Below, piece after piece: positions 32,659 to 44,337 of a DNA stretch of 64,000 nt (position 1 is the first letter of the stretch; the number at the start of each line of letters is the position of its first letter). The position numbers and the translations under genes are program-made. Source of the DNA: Pseudomonas migulae (GTDB lineage: Bacteria; Pseudomonadota; Gammaproteobacteria; Pseudomonadales; Pseudomonadaceae); NCBI RefSeq assembly GCF_024169315.1, contig NZ_JALJWR010000001.1, forward strand, positions 3,274,501 through 3,338,500. Reading direction: 5' to 3'. A model generated the notes under the pieces. The model had not been told where the DNA came from. It ran no database searches and saw only the letters and a program-made list of their open reading frames with translations.

Positions 32659-33930
32659 ATGAGCTATGTGATCGACCGACGTCTCAATGGCAAGAACAAG
32701 AGCACGGTAAACCGTCAGCGGTTTCTGCGGCGCTACCGTGATCACATCAAAAAGGCTGTCGAAGAGGCGGTCAGCCGGCGCTCCATTACCGATATGGAAC
32801 ACGGCGAACAGATCAGCATTCCCGGCCGCGACATCGACGAGCCGGTGCTTCACCACGGTCGTGGCGGCAAGCAGACTGTCGTGCATCCGGGTAACAAGGA
32901 ATTCACCAGTGGCGAGCACATTGCCCGTCCGCCCGGAGGTGGTGGCGGCAGAGGCCCGGGCAAGGCCGGCAACTCGGGTGAAGGGATGGACGAATTCGTC
33001 TTCCAGATCACCCAGGAAGAATTCCTCGAGTTCATGTTCGAGGACCTTGAGCTGCCAAACCTGGTCAAGCGCAACCTGACCGGCACCGATACCTTCAAGA
33101 CCGTACGCGCAGGGATCAGTAACGAAGGCAACCCGTCGCGGATCAATATCATCCGCACCTTGCGTTCGGCCCATGCACGGCGCATCGCCCTGTCCGGCAG
33201 CAGCCGGGCGAAATTGCGCGAAGCCAAAGAAGAACTCCTGCGACTTAAGCGGGATGAACCTGACAACTTCGGCGATATTCAGGAAATCGAGGCCGAAATC
33301 GAAAAGCTCAGCGCGCGCATTCACCGCGTGCCGTTTCTCGATACCTTCGACCTCAAATATAACCTGCTGATCAAGCAACCCAACCCCAGCTCCAAGGCCG
33401 TGATGTTCTGCCTGATGGACGTATCCGGCTCCATGACCCAGGCAACCAAGGACATTGCCAAGCGCTTCTTTATCCTGCTGTATCTGTTCCTCAAGCGTAA
33501 CTACGACAAGATCGACGTCGTGTTCATCCGGCACCACACCAGCGCCCGGGAAGTGGATGAGGAAGAGTTTTTCTACTCCCGCGAGACCGGCGGCACCATC
33601 GTTTCCAGCGCGTTGAAACTGATGCAGGAGATCATGGCCGAACGCTATCCGAGCAACGAGTGGAACATCTATGCCGCCCAGGCCTCCGACGGCGACAACT
33701 GGAATGACGACTCGCCGATCTGCCGCGATATCCTGATCAACCAGATCATGCCGTTTGTGCAGTACTACACTTACGTTGAGATCACCCCCCGCGAACACCA
33801 GGCCTTATGGTTCGAATACGAGCGTATCGCCGAAGCCTTTTCTGACACTTTTGCCCAGCAACAACTGGTCTCGGCCGGGGATATCTATCCGGTCTTCCGT
33901 GAACTCTTCCAGCGCAGGTTAGTGACATGA
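32659..33930 (+). CDS. yeaH: YeaH/YhbH family protein (VWA-like)
   Basis: UPF0229 protein of 423 residues. The N-terminal half is basic and contains a Gly-rich spacer near residue 95 ([12 protein letters not shown]). The C-terminal half is a von Willebrand A-like domain with the MIDAS motif [15 protein letters not shown] and later GGTIVSSAL. It functions with PrkA and YcgB in stress response; its biochemical role is not known. It overlaps ycgB by 4 bp. Confidence 0.94.
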   Translation: MSYVIDRRLNGKNKSTVNRQRFLRRYRDHIKKAVEEAVSRRSITDMEHGEQISIPGRDIDEPVLHHGRGGKQTVVHPGNKEFTSGEHIARPPGGGGGRGPGKAGNSGEGMDEFVFQITQEEFLEFMFEDLELPNLVKRNLTGTDTFKTVRAGISNEGNPSRINIIRTLRSAHARRIALSGSSRAKLREAKEELLRLKRDEPDNFGDIQEIEAEIEKLSARIHRVPFLDTFDLKYNLLIKQPNPSSKAVMFCLMDVSGSMTQATKDIAKRFFILLYLFLKRNYDKIDVVFIRHHTSAREVDEEEFFYSRETGGTIVSSALKLMQEIMAERYPSNEWNIYAAQASDGDNWNDDSPICRDILINQIMPFVQYYTYVEITPREHQALWFEYERIAEAFSDTFAQQQLVSAGDIYPVFRELFQRRLVT

Positions 33931-35489
33931 CCGCCAAAGAGCAGAAGCGCCAACCCATTTCCACCGGCTCCGAATGGACGTTCGAGCTGATCCAGGCCTA
34001 CGACCGCGAAATCAGCCGTATCGCGGCTCGCTATGCACTCGATACCTACCCCAACCAGATCGAAGTGATCACGGCCGAGCAGATGATGGACGCCTATGCC
34101 TCCGTCGGCATGCCGCTGGGGTATCACCATTGGTCCTACGGCAAACACTTCCTCAGTACCGAAAAATCCTACTCTCGCGGTCAGATGGGGCTGGCCTACG
34201 AGATCGTGATCAATTCAGACCCGTGCATTGCCTATCTGATGGAAGAAAACACCATCTGCATGCAGGCCCTCGTGGTGGCCCACGCCTGCTACGGGCACAA
34301 CAGCTTCTTCAAAGGCAATTACCTGTTCCGCACCTGGACCGACGCGAGCTCGATCATCGATTATCTGGTGTTCGCCAAGCAGTACATCATGCAGTGCGAA
34401 GAGCGCCACGGCATCGATGCGGTCGAGGACCTGCTGGACTCCTGCCATGCACTGATGAACTACGGGGTTGACCGCTACAAACGCCCTTACCCGATTTCCG
34501 CTGAAGAGGAACGTCGTCGGCAAAAGGATCGGGAAGAGCATTTGCAGAAGCAGATCAACGATCTGTGGCGCACCATTCCAAAAGGCGCGGACAAGTACAG
34601 CGACAAGGACAACGCTCGTTTCCCCGCCGAACCCCAGGAAAACATCCTGTACTTCATCGAAAAACATGCGCCGCTGCTGGAACCGTGGCAGCGCGAGATC
34701 GTGCGCATCGTGCGCAAAATCGCGCAGTACTTTTACCCACAACGCCAGACTCAGGTGATGAACGAAGGCTGGGCGACGTTCTGGCATTACACCCTGATGA
34801 ACGACCTGTACGACGAAGGGCTGGTCACCGACGGTTTCATGATGGAGTTCCTGACGTCCCACACCAGCGTGGTCTTTCAGCCGGGTTTCGACAGCCCGTA
34901 CTACAACGGAATCAATCCCTACACCTTGGGGTTTGCCATGTACCGGGACATCCGGCGCATGTGTGAACATCCTACCGAAGAGGACTACCGCTGGTTCCCT
35001 GAGATTGCCGGTACCGACTGGCTGTCGAGCATCAAGTTCGCCATGAGCAGTTTCAAGGATGAAAGCTTCATCCTGCAGTACCTGTCACCCCAGGTGATCC
35101 GTGACCTGAAGCTGTTCAGCATTCTTGATGACGATCAGAAGGACGATCTGCTGGTGCCGGCCATTCATGACGAAGATGGCTACCGCACCATTCGTGAAAC
35201 CCTTGCTGCGCAGTACAACCTGGGCAATCGCGAACCCAACATCCAGATCTACAGCATCGACCGCCGTGGCGACCGATCGCTGACCCTTCGTCACCAGCAA
35301 CACGACCGCAAACCGCTGGGCGAGTCTACCGAGGAAGTGCTCAAGCACTTGCACCGACTCTGGGGCTTCGACATTCACCTGGAAACCCTGCAAGGGGATC
35401 AGGTGATGAAAACCCATCATGTTCCGCCCAGAAGCGAGCACAGCGAAGGCGATTACGGCCGGTTGGACCTGGCCGTTATCCATCTTTGA
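33927..35489 (+). CDS. ycgB: SpoVR/YcgB family protein
   Basis: A 520-residue SpoVR-like protein. Recognisable segments are [58 protein letters not shown] and [18 protein letters not shown]. The family is required for the spore cortex in Bacillus and is stress-induced in enterobacteria; the reaction is unknown, but the many conserved His and Glu residues look like a metal site. Translationally coupled to yeaH (ATGA). Confidence 0.94.
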   Translation: MTAKEQKRQPISTGSEWTFELIQAYDREISRIAARYALDTYPNQIEVITAEQMMDAYASVGMPLGYHHWSYGKHFLSTEKSYSRGQMGLAYEIVINSDPCIAYLMEENTICMQALVVAHACYGHNSFFKGNYLFRTWTDASSIIDYLVFAKQYIMQCEERHGIDAVEDLLDSCHALMNYGVDRYKRPYPISAEEERRRQKDREEHLQKQINDLWRTIPKGADKYSDKDNARFPAEPQENILYFIEKHAPLLEPWQREIVRIVRKIAQYFYPQRQTQVMNEGWATFWHYTLMNDLYDEGLVTDGFMMEFLTSHTSVVFQPGFDSPYYNGINPYTLGFAMYRDIRRMCEHPTEEDYRWFPEIAGTDWLSSIKFAMSSFKDESFILQYLSPQVIRDLKLFSILDDDQKDDLLVPAIHDEDGYRTIRETLAAQYNLGNREPNIQIYSIDRRGDRSLTLRHQQHDRKPLGESTEEVLKHLHRLWGFDIHLETLQGDQVMKTHHVPPRSEHSEGDYGRLDLAVIHL

Positions 35490-35552
35490 CCCTTTTTCAG
35501 CCTCCGGAAGTTCGACGCAACGGTTATTCTGTCGAGCTAACGGAGGTTTTTT

Positions 35553-36782
35553 ATGCAGATCTATAAAGTCGGCGGCGCGGTTCGTGATCGGCTGCTGGGC
35601 AAACCTGTCACTGATATCGACTGGGTCGTGGTCGGGGCCACCACTGAAGAAATGCTCGCCAAGGGCTTTCGCCCGGTAGGGGCTGACTTCCCGGTGTTTC
35701 TTCACCCGAAAAGCGGTGAGGAATACGCCCTCGCCCGGACCGAACGCAAAAGCGGACGCGGCTATGGCGGCTTCACCTTTCACGCCAGCCCCGAAGTGAC
35801 GCTCGAAGAAGACCTGATCCGTCGTGACCTGACGATCAACGCGATGGCCGAAGACGATCAACAGAATCTAACTGACCCTTACCATGGGCAGCGCGATCTC
35901 GAATCTCGCATTCTCCGTCACGTTTCCCCCGCCTTCGCCGAAGATCCGCTCCGTGTGCTGCGTGTTGCGCGCTTTGCTGCTCGTTATGCGGAACTGGGTT
36001 TCACCGTCGCACCTGAAACGCTGGACTTGATGCGCCAACTCAGCGAGTCGGGTGAACTGGAAGCATTGACCGCCGAACGCAGCTGGAAGGAAATTTCCCG
36101 CGCACTGATGGAAGATCAGCCACAAGTGTTCATCCAGGTGCTGCGCGACTGCACAGCGCTGAAGGTGTTGATGCCGGAAGTCGACGCACTGTTTGGAGTC
36201 CCCCAGCCGGAAGCCCACCATCCGGAAATCGACACGGGCGTGCACACCTTGAGCGTGCTCGAACAGGCCGCACTGCACAAACAACCGCTGACTGTGCGCT
36301 GGGCTTGCCTGCTGCATGACCTGGGCAAAGGACTGACGCCGGAAGAAGAATGGCCCCGGCACATTGCTCATGAGCACAAAGGCCTGAAGCTGATCAAAGC
36401 GGTCAATGAACGCTTCAAGGCGCCGAAGGACTGCCAGGAATTGGCGCTGTTGGTGGGCCAGTATCACACCCACGGCCATCGCGCCCTGGAGCTGAAGCCT
36501 TCAACGTTGCTAGAGTTGCTGCAGAGCTTTGACGTGTACCGTCGGCCGCAGCGGTTCGAAGAGTTTATTGCCGCGTGCGAAATGGACGCGCGTGGGCGCA
36601 AAGGGTTGGAACAAAGAAGTTATCCACAAGCGGACTATTTGCGCGGGGCGGCGACTGCGGCGCGGAGCGTGGCGGTTCAGCCGTTGCTGGAGAAGGGATT
36701 CACGGGGCCGGAGTTGGGTGAGGCGATCAAGCGGGAACGGCTCAAGGCGTTGAAGGCCTACAAGGAAGCGGCGTCTGCCTGA
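35553..36782 (+). CDS. cca: CCA-adding enzyme, multifunctional
   Basis: Adds and repairs the 3' CCA of tRNAs. It has 409 residues with the class II nucleotidyltransferase head [13 protein letters not shown] and DIDWVVVG, the flexible-loop region [11 protein letters not shown], and a C-terminal HD domain with [11 protein letters not shown] and [11 protein letters not shown], which gives phosphodiesterase/phosphatase activity as in E. coli. A clear GGAGG ribosome site precedes the ATG. Confidence 0.95.
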   Translation: MQIYKVGGAVRDRLLGKPVTDIDWVVVGATTEEMLAKGFRPVGADFPVFLHPKSGEEYALARTERKSGRGYGGFTFHASPEVTLEEDLIRRDLTINAMAEDDQQNLTDPYHGQRDLESRILRHVSPAFAEDPLRVLRVARFAARYAELGFTVAPETLDLMRQLSESGELEALTAERSWKEISRALMEDQPQVFIQVLRDCTALKVLMPEVDALFGVPQPEAHHPEIDTGVHTLSVLEQAALHKQPLTVRWACLLHDLGKGLTPEEEWPRHIAHEHKGLKLIKAVNERFKAPKDCQELALLVGQYHTHGHRALELKPSTLLELLQSFDVYRRPQRFEEFIAACEMDARGRKGLEQRSYPQADYLRGAATAARSVAVQPLLEKGFTGPELGEAIKRERLKALKAYKEAASA

Positions 36783-36785
36783 AAA

Positions 36786-36857
36786 GCTTCGCGGGCAAGC
36801 CTCGCTCCTACAGGGGTACGCGATCACCTGTAGGAGCGAGACTTGCCCGCGAAGGCG
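36786..36857. repeat. REP doublet (REPIN)
   Basis: Inverted pair of the GTAGGAGCGAGGCTTGCC subtype, arms 36786-36814 and 36828-36857, between the convergent cca and folK genes. Confidence 0.88.
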
Positions 36858-36866
36858 TCATCCGCC

Positions 36867-37385
36867 TCACAACAAATTCGAAGAGGTCAGCTGCACGCCT
36901 CGCCACTCAAACGCCACCGGCGCCAACACCTGATCAATCTGCGCTTCGGCCCACAACGTCGCAAAGCTTTTGCCCACACCCGGATGCACACGATCCGGCG
37001 CAATCAGCGACAACGGCCACAACACAAAGGCATTTTTGAGAATTTCAGCCCTTGGCAGAATCAGGCCATCGAAGTTGCCCACAAGGTCGCCGAACAGCAA
37101 AACGTCGATATCCAGCGGCAAACCCTTGCGGTCCGGCGCATAGCGGCCATTGTCCGCCTCAATGAATTTCAACCGGCGGTCCAGCTCCATCAGCGGCAGA
37201 TCGGTGTAAGCCGACACCACGAAATTGAAAAACGGCCCGCTCTTGATTCCCACAGGCTGGCTTTCGAACACCGCCGAGCAGCGTATATCCACCAAAAAAC
37301 CCGCCAGGGCTTCCAGGCCAGCCTGCAAATGGGTTTCGCGCTCGATATTGCTACCGAGCCCGAGATACACCTGAGTCAGCGACAT
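36867..37385 (-). CDS. folK: 2-amino-4-hydroxy-6-hydroxymethyldihydropteridine diphosphokinase
   Basis: Pyrophosphokinase of folate synthesis, 172 residues. It has the N-terminal YLGLGSNIERETHL, FVVSAYTDLPLMEL, and LPLDIDVLLFGD with the metal-binding Asp pair. It overlaps folB by 10 bp. In PAO1 there is a second folK elsewhere (beside panB), so this is likely one of two paralogues (the PA0582-adjacent copy). Confidence 0.93.
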   Translation of the reverse strand: MSLTQVYLGLGSNIERETHLQAGLEALAGFLVDIRCSAVFESQPVGIKSGPFFNFVVSAYTDLPLMELDRRLKFIEADNGRYAPDRKGLPLDIDVLLFGDLVGNFDGLILPRAEILKNAFVLWPLSLIAPDRVHPGVGKSFATLWAEAQIDQVLAPVAFEWRGVQLTSSNLL

Positions 37386-37732
37386 CCGCGCTCGATCTCC
37401 ACGCCCACACCACCGGTGGCCGCCGGGACGGCGCCTGGCTTGGTCAACTTGAGGCGCATCCAGGTAATGCTGAATTCGCTCATCAGTACTTCAACCAGAC
37501 GCTCGGCAAAGGTTTCGACCAGCTGGAACTGCGCCTGCTCGGCAAAGGTCTGGATGCGCGACGAAACGCTCGCGTAATCGAGCGCCAGGGTCAGGTCGTC
37601 ACCGGCGGCGGCCGGGCGATTATCCCAGGCGAAGCTCAGATCCAGACGCAGGCACTGTCGGATGCCTCGCTCCCAGTCGTAGGCACCAATCACGGTGTCG
37701 ACTTCCAGGCCCTCGATAAACACTCTGTCCAA
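37376..37732 (-). CDS. folB: dihydroneopterin aldolase
   Basis: Releases glycolaldehyde from dihydroneopterin, the step before FolK. It has 118 residues with [21 protein letters not shown] at the N terminus, Tyr and Glu of the active site in ALDYASVS and VETFAERL, and [20 protein letters not shown] at the end. The start is TTG at 37730-37732 with GGAG eight bases upstream. The gene is divergent from plsY. Confidence 0.93.
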   Translation of the reverse strand: MDRVFIEGLEVDTVIGAYDWERGIRQCLRLDLSFAWDNRPAAAGDDLTLALDYASVSSRIQTFAEQAQFQLVETFAERLVEVLMSEFSITWMRLKLTKPGAVPAATGGVGVEIERGCR

Positions 37733-37806
37733 GCACTCTTCTCCACTGCACGACAAGGGCGCAATGCGCCGTTAGAATCAGGGCGTCCTCGCCCGGAATA
37801 GTTAGC

Positions 37807-38376
37807 ATGTTTTGGTTACTGGCGACCTTCGCCTACCTGCTCGGCTCTCTGTCCTTCGCCATTTTGCTCAGCCGCCTGACCGGTAACCCGGATCCGCGAA
37901 TGAGTGGCTCGGGCAATGCCGGCGCCACCAACATGTTACGCCTGGCCGGCAAGAAGCTCGCCATCCTGACCCTCATCGGCGACCTCTGCAAAGGCCTGCT
38001 GCCGGTGTTGATCGCAGGCATTGCGGGCCTTTCGCTGCAAGAACAGGCCTGGATCGGCGTTTGCGCCGTCATCGGTCACCTGTTCCCTCTGTACTTTCGC
38101 TTTCGCGGCGGCAAGGGTGTCGCCACGGCCGCTGGCATGTTGCTGGGTCTTTACCCGCCTGCTGCCCTGCTGGCGGTCTGCGCGTGGCTGCTGACGTTCT
38201 TCCTGACCCGCACCAGCTCACTCGCCGCCCTGATCGCTACACCGCTGACCCTGCCGCTGCTGGCCTGGCAAGAACCAGCGGCGTTGCTGCCCATGAGCGC
38301 GCTCACGGGGCTGATCGTCTGGCGTCATCGCGGCAATCTACGCGACCTGTTTGCCGGGCGCGAACGGCATTTTTAG
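37807..38376 (+). CDS. plsY: glycerol-3-phosphate acyltransferase PlsY
   Basis: Inner-membrane acyltransferase of 189 residues that moves an acyl group from acyl phosphate to glycerol 3-phosphate, starting phospholipid synthesis. It has several hydrophobic helices and three conserved loops: [31 protein letters not shown], and the C-terminal [15 protein letters not shown]. Confidence 0.95.
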   Translation: MFWLLATFAYLLGSLSFAILLSRLTGNPDPRMSGSGNAGATNMLRLAGKKLAILTLIGDLCKGLLPVLIAGIAGLSLQEQAWIGVCAVIGHLFPLYFRFRGGKGVATAAGMLLGLYPPAALLAVCAWLLTFFLTRTSSLAALIATPLTLPLLAWQEPAALLPMSALTGLIVWRHRGNLRDLFAGRERHF

Positions 38377-38399
38377 AGACCGCACGTGAGCGTCGCTCA

Positions 38400-39425
38400 T
38401 CACAGCCCCGACAATTGCTCCATCGGCCAGCGCGCCTGAACACTGATCGCCAGGCTTTCATGCTGACCGGCCTGCAAACGCTGGCAACCGGCAAACGCGA
38501 TCATCGCGCCATTGTCGGTGCAGAACTCCGGACGGGCGTAAAACACATCGCCCTTCAGGTCGCCGAGCATTTTCTCCAAGGATGTTCGCAACGCCTTGTT
38601 CGCGCTGACGCCGCCAGCGATCACCAGACGCTTCATGCCCGCCTGTTTCAGGGCACGCTTGCACTTGATGGTCAAAGTCTCCACCACGGCCTGCTGGAAC
38701 GCCAGCGCGATGTCGCAACGGGCTTGCTCGCTGTCGTCCCCGGCGCTGACGCTCTGTTGCCAGGTGTTCAGGGCAAATGTCTTCAGGCCGCTGAAGCTGA
38801 AAGCCAGTCCCGGACGGTCGCACATCGGACGCGGGAAGGTGAAACGCCCTGCAACGCCCTGCTCCGCCAGACGAGCGATTTCCGGACCGCCGGGATAATT
38901 CAGCCCCATCATCTTGGCCGTCTTGTCGAACGCTTCACCGGCCGCATCGTCAAGAGTTTCGCCCAGGAGCGTGTATTGACCGATCCCGTCGACCTGAACC
39001 AGCTGCGTATGGCCGCCGGACACCAACAAAGCGACGAACGGGAATTCTGGCGGTTTCGCCTCCAGCATCGGCGCCAGCAAATGGCCTTCCATGTGGTGCA
39101 CGCCAAGGGCCGGAATGCCCCAGGCAAAGGCCAGCGCCTGAGCGCAGGAAGCACCCACCAACAACGCACCGACCAGCCCGGGACCTGCGGTGTAGGCGAT
39201 CGCATCGATCTCGGTCGGCACGCAGCCGGCCTCGGCCAACACCTGACGAATCAAGGGCAGCATGCGTTTGACGTGGTCGCGCGAGGCCAGCTCCGGCACC
39301 ACACCGCCATAGGCGCGGTGCAGGTCGATCTGGCTGAACAGCGCGTCGGCCAGCAGGCCGCGTTCACTGTCGTATAATGCGACACCGGTTTCGTCGCAGG
39401 AGGTTTCTAATCCCAGTACTAGCAT
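38400..39425 (-). CDS. tsaD: tRNA N6-adenosine threonylcarbamoyltransferase
   Basis: Final enzyme of the t6A37 tRNA modification with TsaB and TsaE, 341 residues. The ASKHA fold shows [13 protein letters not shown] at the N terminus, the metal-binding histidines in [34 protein letters not shown] and [11 protein letters not shown]. It is divergent from rpsU, as in most proteobacteria. Confidence 0.96.
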   Translation of the reverse strand: MLVLGLETSCDETGVALYDSERGLLADALFSQIDLHRAYGGVVPELASRDHVKRMLPLIRQVLAEAGCVPTEIDAIAYTAGPGLVGALLVGASCAQALAFAWGIPALGVHHMEGHLLAPMLEAKPPEFPFVALLVSGGHTQLVQVDGIGQYTLLGETLDDAAGEAFDKTAKMMGLNYPGGPEIARLAEQGVAGRFTFPRPMCDRPGLAFSFSGLKTFALNTWQQSVSAGDDSEQARCDIALAFQQAVVETLTIKCKRALKQAGMKRLVIAGGVSANKALRTSLEKMLGDLKGDVFYARPEFCTDNGAMIAFAGCQRLQAGQHESLAISVQARWPMEQLSGL

Positions 39426-39530
39426 GGGTTTGCGCCTTGTTTAGGCTGAATTCGAAGGCGCGCATAATAGTCGCCATGCGATGCCCCGACTAGCGGTTTT
39501 CGATCAGAGGCTTTGCATTCCGAGCGATGA

Positions 39531-39600
39531 GGGGTTAACATCCGCAACCCTTAAAAACCGACGTCTTCAAGTGCTCTTTTGCCGCGAGGATGTTGACCCC
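39531..39600 (+). promoter_or_regulatory. rpsU leader stem-loop
   Basis: GGGGTTAACATCC (39531-39543) can pair with GGATGTTGACCCC (39588-39600), a 13-bp stem with one G-U pair, closing 24 bases before the rpsU start codon. The position invites autogenous control by S21, but that is inference. Confidence 0.6.
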
Positions 39601-39624
39601 GGTAATGAATGAAGGTAGCTCTGG

Positions 39625-39840
39625 ATGCCAGCCGTCAAAGTAAAAGAGAACGAACCCTTCGACGTAGCTCTGCGTCGTTTCAAGCGCTCCTGCGAAAAAG
39701 CCGGTGTACTGGCTGAAGTTCGTAGCCGCGAATTTTACGAGAAGCCAACTTCTGAGCGTAAGCGCAAAGCAGCAGCCGCTGTTAAGCGTCACGCCAAGAA
39801 AGTTCAGCGCGAACAGCGCCGCGCCGTTCGTCTGTACTAA
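39625..39840 (+). CDS. rpsU: 30S ribosomal protein S21
   Basis: A 71-residue strongly basic ribosomal protein with [17 protein letters not shown] and the Arg/Lys-rich tail ending RRAVRLY. It is needed for translation initiation on the 30S subunit. It is the first gene of the rpsU-dnaG-rpoD macromolecular synthesis group; a stem-loop and 481 bp separate it from dnaG. Confidence 0.98.
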
Positions 39841-40321
39841 TACACAGACGATCGTAGCAAGCTTCTGCCAAGCCCGGCCCTCAGCCGGGCTAATGGCATT
39901 TGCGGAAAACGCTTGATGCTTCACCGTCAAAGCCGCACATGCGACCGAGACAACCCTGCTTCACAGCGTCAGACCTGGCTCTTTTGCCAGCGGTGCACGT
40001 CTTTTCTGACGAGCCTTCCAAGGCTACTGACGAGCACACCCACTGATTCCTCTCACGACGATCAGCCCAAGGCACCTTCTTGCGTGCCCGCTTATGAGCT
40101 TTCCGGGGCCCTCGACTGGCCGCAGCGGATTCAGCGAAACACTTTCAAATAGTCGAATACTGATTGGTATTAACGTCAGTGGATTTTCGGCAGATACACT
40201 TCCCGACAGCGATTACGCAGACGACACTGGTCGAGCCGCACATTTTGCGCGCCTCAAACAACGACCCGCGTTCGGCCGCACTTCGTTTCGGTTCCATTTC
40301 AGCGCAGATGACGAGAACGCC
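39841..40321 (+). other. long rpsU-dnaG intergenic region
   Basis: 481 bp with no recognised gene. It starts with a GC-rich stem-loop (annotated separately). PAO1 has a GatB/YqeY-domain gene (PA0578) here; I see no trace of it. The dnaG reading frame is open upstream to 40094 but that part has no family similarity. An AT-rich segment near 40145-40175 could hold the dnaG promoter. Confidence 0.6.
39871..39891 (+). terminator. stem-loop after rpsU, probable partial terminator
   Basis: Perfect 8-bp stem AGCCCGGC (39871-39878) with GCCGGGCT (39884-39891) and a 5-nt loop, 31 bases after the rpsU stop. No T-run follows, so it may be an incomplete terminator that keeps S21 expression above dnaG, as in E. 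coli. Confidence 0.6.
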
Positions 40322-42301
40322 ATGGCCGGGCTAATTCCCCAGAGCTTCATTGACGACCTTCTGAACCGCACCGACATCGTCGATGTGGTCAGCTCGCGCC
40401 TGCAACTGAAAAAGGCCGGCAAGAACTACACCGCCTGCTGCCCGTTTCACAAAGAAAAAACCCCCTCTTTCAGTGTCAGTCCCGACAAGCAGTTCTATTA
40501 CTGCTTCGGCTGCGGTGCTGGCGGAAACGCCCTCGGCTTCATGATGGACCACGACAACCTGGACTTCATCCAGGCTGTCGAAGAACTGGCCAAAGCCGCC
40601 GGCATGGAAATTCCCCGCGAAGAAAGCGGCCGGCCGCACAAACCGCGACAACCGACCGATTCGCCGCTGTACCCGCTGCTCACCGCCGCGGCCGATTTCT
40701 ACCGCCAGGCACTGAAAAGCCATCCATCGCGCAAAGCCGCTGTGGATTACTTGAAGGGTCGCGGGTTGACCGGCGAGATTGCCAGGGACTTCGGCCTCGG
40801 TTTTGCGCCGCCCGGCTGGGACAACCTGTTCAAGCACTTGAGCAGCGACACCCTGCAACAGAAAGCCATGGTCGATGCCGGCCTGCTGATCGAGAACGCC
40901 GAAACAGGCAAACGCTATGACCGCTTCCGCGATCGCGTGATGTTTCCGATCCGCGACAGCCGCGGGCGAATCATCGCCTTCGGCGGTCGGGTATTGGGCG
41001 ATGACAAACCGAAATATCTCAACTCACCGGAAACCCCGGTATTCCATAAGGGCCAGGAACTCTACGGCCTTTATGAAGCACGCAAAAACAACCGCAACCT
41101 CGACGAAATCATCGTCGTCGAAGGCTACATGGACGTCATCGCCCTCGCCCAGCAAGGCCTGCGCAATGCCGTCGCCACACTGGGCACCGCCACCAGCGAA
41201 GAGCACTTGAAACGACTGTTTCGCGTCGTGCCCAACGTGCTGTTCTGCTTTGACGGCGACCAGGCGGGCCGCAACGCCGCATGGCGAGCGCTGGAAGCCA
41301 CACTGCCCTGCCTGCAAGACGGGCGACGGGCGCGCTTCCTGTTTCTCCCCGAGGGCGAAGACCCGGATACGCTGGTCCGCTCCGAGGGCACCGACGCATT
41401 CCGCGCGCGAATTAACCAGCACGCACAGCCGCTGGCAGATTATTTCTTTCAGCAACTGACCGAGGAATCCGATCCGCGCTCGCTCGAAGGCAAGGCCCAC
41501 ATGGCCACCCTCGCCGCACCGCTGATTGATAAAGTCCCGGGGGCCAACCTGCGCATCCTGATGCGCCAGCGCCTGACCGAAATCACCGGACTCAGCGGTG
41601 AAGCCGTGAGCCAACTGGTGCAAAGCGCGCCTCAAGACGCGCCACCGGCCTACGATCCGGGCGTCGATTACGACGCCATGCCGGACTACAGCGACTACCA
41701 TCAGCCGCAGGCACAAGAGATGTACGTGCCGCAGCAGGAGTGGACGCCGAAGAAACCTGGCGCCGGCGGCAAGAAATGGGACAAGAAACCGTGGGACAAG
41801 AACGGCAAGCGCGGCGGTGATCGCGATCAACCGAGCGCACCGCGCACTCCGATTGCCGTGGAGGCCCCGACGCTGATCGCGCTTCGCACGCTCATTCATC
41901 ACCCGGAGCTCGCCGGCAAGGTAGAAACCGCCGATCACTTCGCCAACGAGAGCAACACTTACGCTCAACTGTTGGTGGCCCTGATCGAGGCCGTGCAAAA
42001 AAATCCTAAGCTAAACTCAATTCAGTTGATGGCCCGATGGCACGGGACCGAACAGGGTCGCCTTCTCAAGGCATTGGCAGAAAAGGAATGGCTGATTAAA
42101 GGCGACAACCTTGAACAACAGTTTTTAGACACCATTACTAGGCTATCAGCCGGTCAACACACCGATAGCCTGGAAGCACTTATCAGAAAAGCAAGGCAAC
42201 CGGGATTGACCCCAGAGGAAGCAAATCAGATCGCAAATCAGATGCGCGACCTATTAAAACGCAATATGGCAACACCAAACCCGACCTCAACTGGCGCGTG
42301 A
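40322..42301 (+). CDS. dnaG: DNA primase
   Basis: Synthesises RNA primers for replication, 659 residues. N-terminal CHC2 zinc domain: CPFHKEKTPSFSVSPDKQ with CFGCGAGG. Catalytic Toprim part: DEIIVVEGYMDVIALAQ (about 260) and FCFDGDQAGRNAAWRAL. The region 430-545 is a variable linker rich in Pro/Gln/Lys, and the C-terminal helicase-binding domain follows. The start is ATG 40322 (MAGLIPQSFIDDLL); an upstream extension is not conserved. Confidence 0.96.
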   Translation: MAGLIPQSFIDDLLNRTDIVDVVSSRLQLKKAGKNYTACCPFHKEKTPSFSVSPDKQFYYCFGCGAGGNALGFMMDHDNLDFIQAVEELAKAAGMEIPREESGRPHKPRQPTDSPLYPLLTAAADFYRQALKSHPSRKAAVDYLKGRGLTGEIARDFGLGFAPPGWDNLFKHLSSDTLQQKAMVDAGLLIENAETGKRYDRFRDRVMFPIRDSRGRIIAFGGRVLGDDKPKYLNSPETPVFHKGQELYGLYEARKNNRNLDEIIVVEGYMDVIALAQQGLRNAVATLGTATSEEHLKRLFRVVPNVLFCFDGDQAGRNAAWRALEATLPCLQDGRRARFLFLPEGEDPDTLVRSEGTDAFRARINQHAQPLADYFFQQLTEESDPRSLEGKAHMATLAAPLIDKVPGANLRILMRQRLTEITGLSGEAVSQLVQSAPQDAPPAYDPGVDYDAMPDYSDYHQPQAQEMYVPQQEWTPKKPGAGGKKWDKKPWDKNGKRGGDRDQPSAPRTPIAVEAPTLIALRTLIHHPELAGKVETADHFANESNTYAQLLVALIEAVQKNPKLNSIQLMARWHGTEQGRLLKALAEKEWLIKGDNLEQQFLDTITRLSAGQHTDSLEALIRKARQPGLTPEEANQIANQMRDLLKRNMATPNPTSTGA

Positions 42302-42315
42302 GGTCATAGCTCAGG

Positions 42316-42321
42316 TATAAT
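42316..42321 (+). promoter_or_regulatory. candidate -10 box ahead of rpoD
   Basis: A consensus TATAAT lies 48 bases before the rpoD start in the dnaG-rpoD gap. No good -35 box is found 17 bp upstream, where the dnaG end lies, so this is a tentative internal promoter. Confidence 0.35.
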
Positions 42322-42368
42322 CCTCGGCTTGTTTTTTGCCCGCCAAGACCTTCAGTGGATAGGGTGTT

Positions 42369-44216
<1,848 letters not shown>

Positions 44217-44222
44217 TCACAG

Positions 44223-44248
44223 AACCCCCGGCCCAGGCCGGGGGTTTT
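44223..44248 (+). terminator. rpoD terminator
   Basis: 10-bp perfect stem AACCCCCGGC (44223-44232) with GCCGGGGGTT (44237-44246), CCAG loop, followed by TT. It begins six bases after the rpoD stop. Confidence 0.9.
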
Positions 44249-44337
44249 GCTTTGTGCAGATAAAATCCCCCGCACTTCCCTCCCGCCGAATAGCGCGTCT
44301 ACACTCGAAGCATTCCCCGAGCCATAACGAGACCGTT

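Noticed and set aside
40094-40321. In-frame upstream extension of dnaG
   Set aside because: No similarity to primase N termini, which begin at MAGLIPQSFIDDLL; the ATG at 40322 is the family start.
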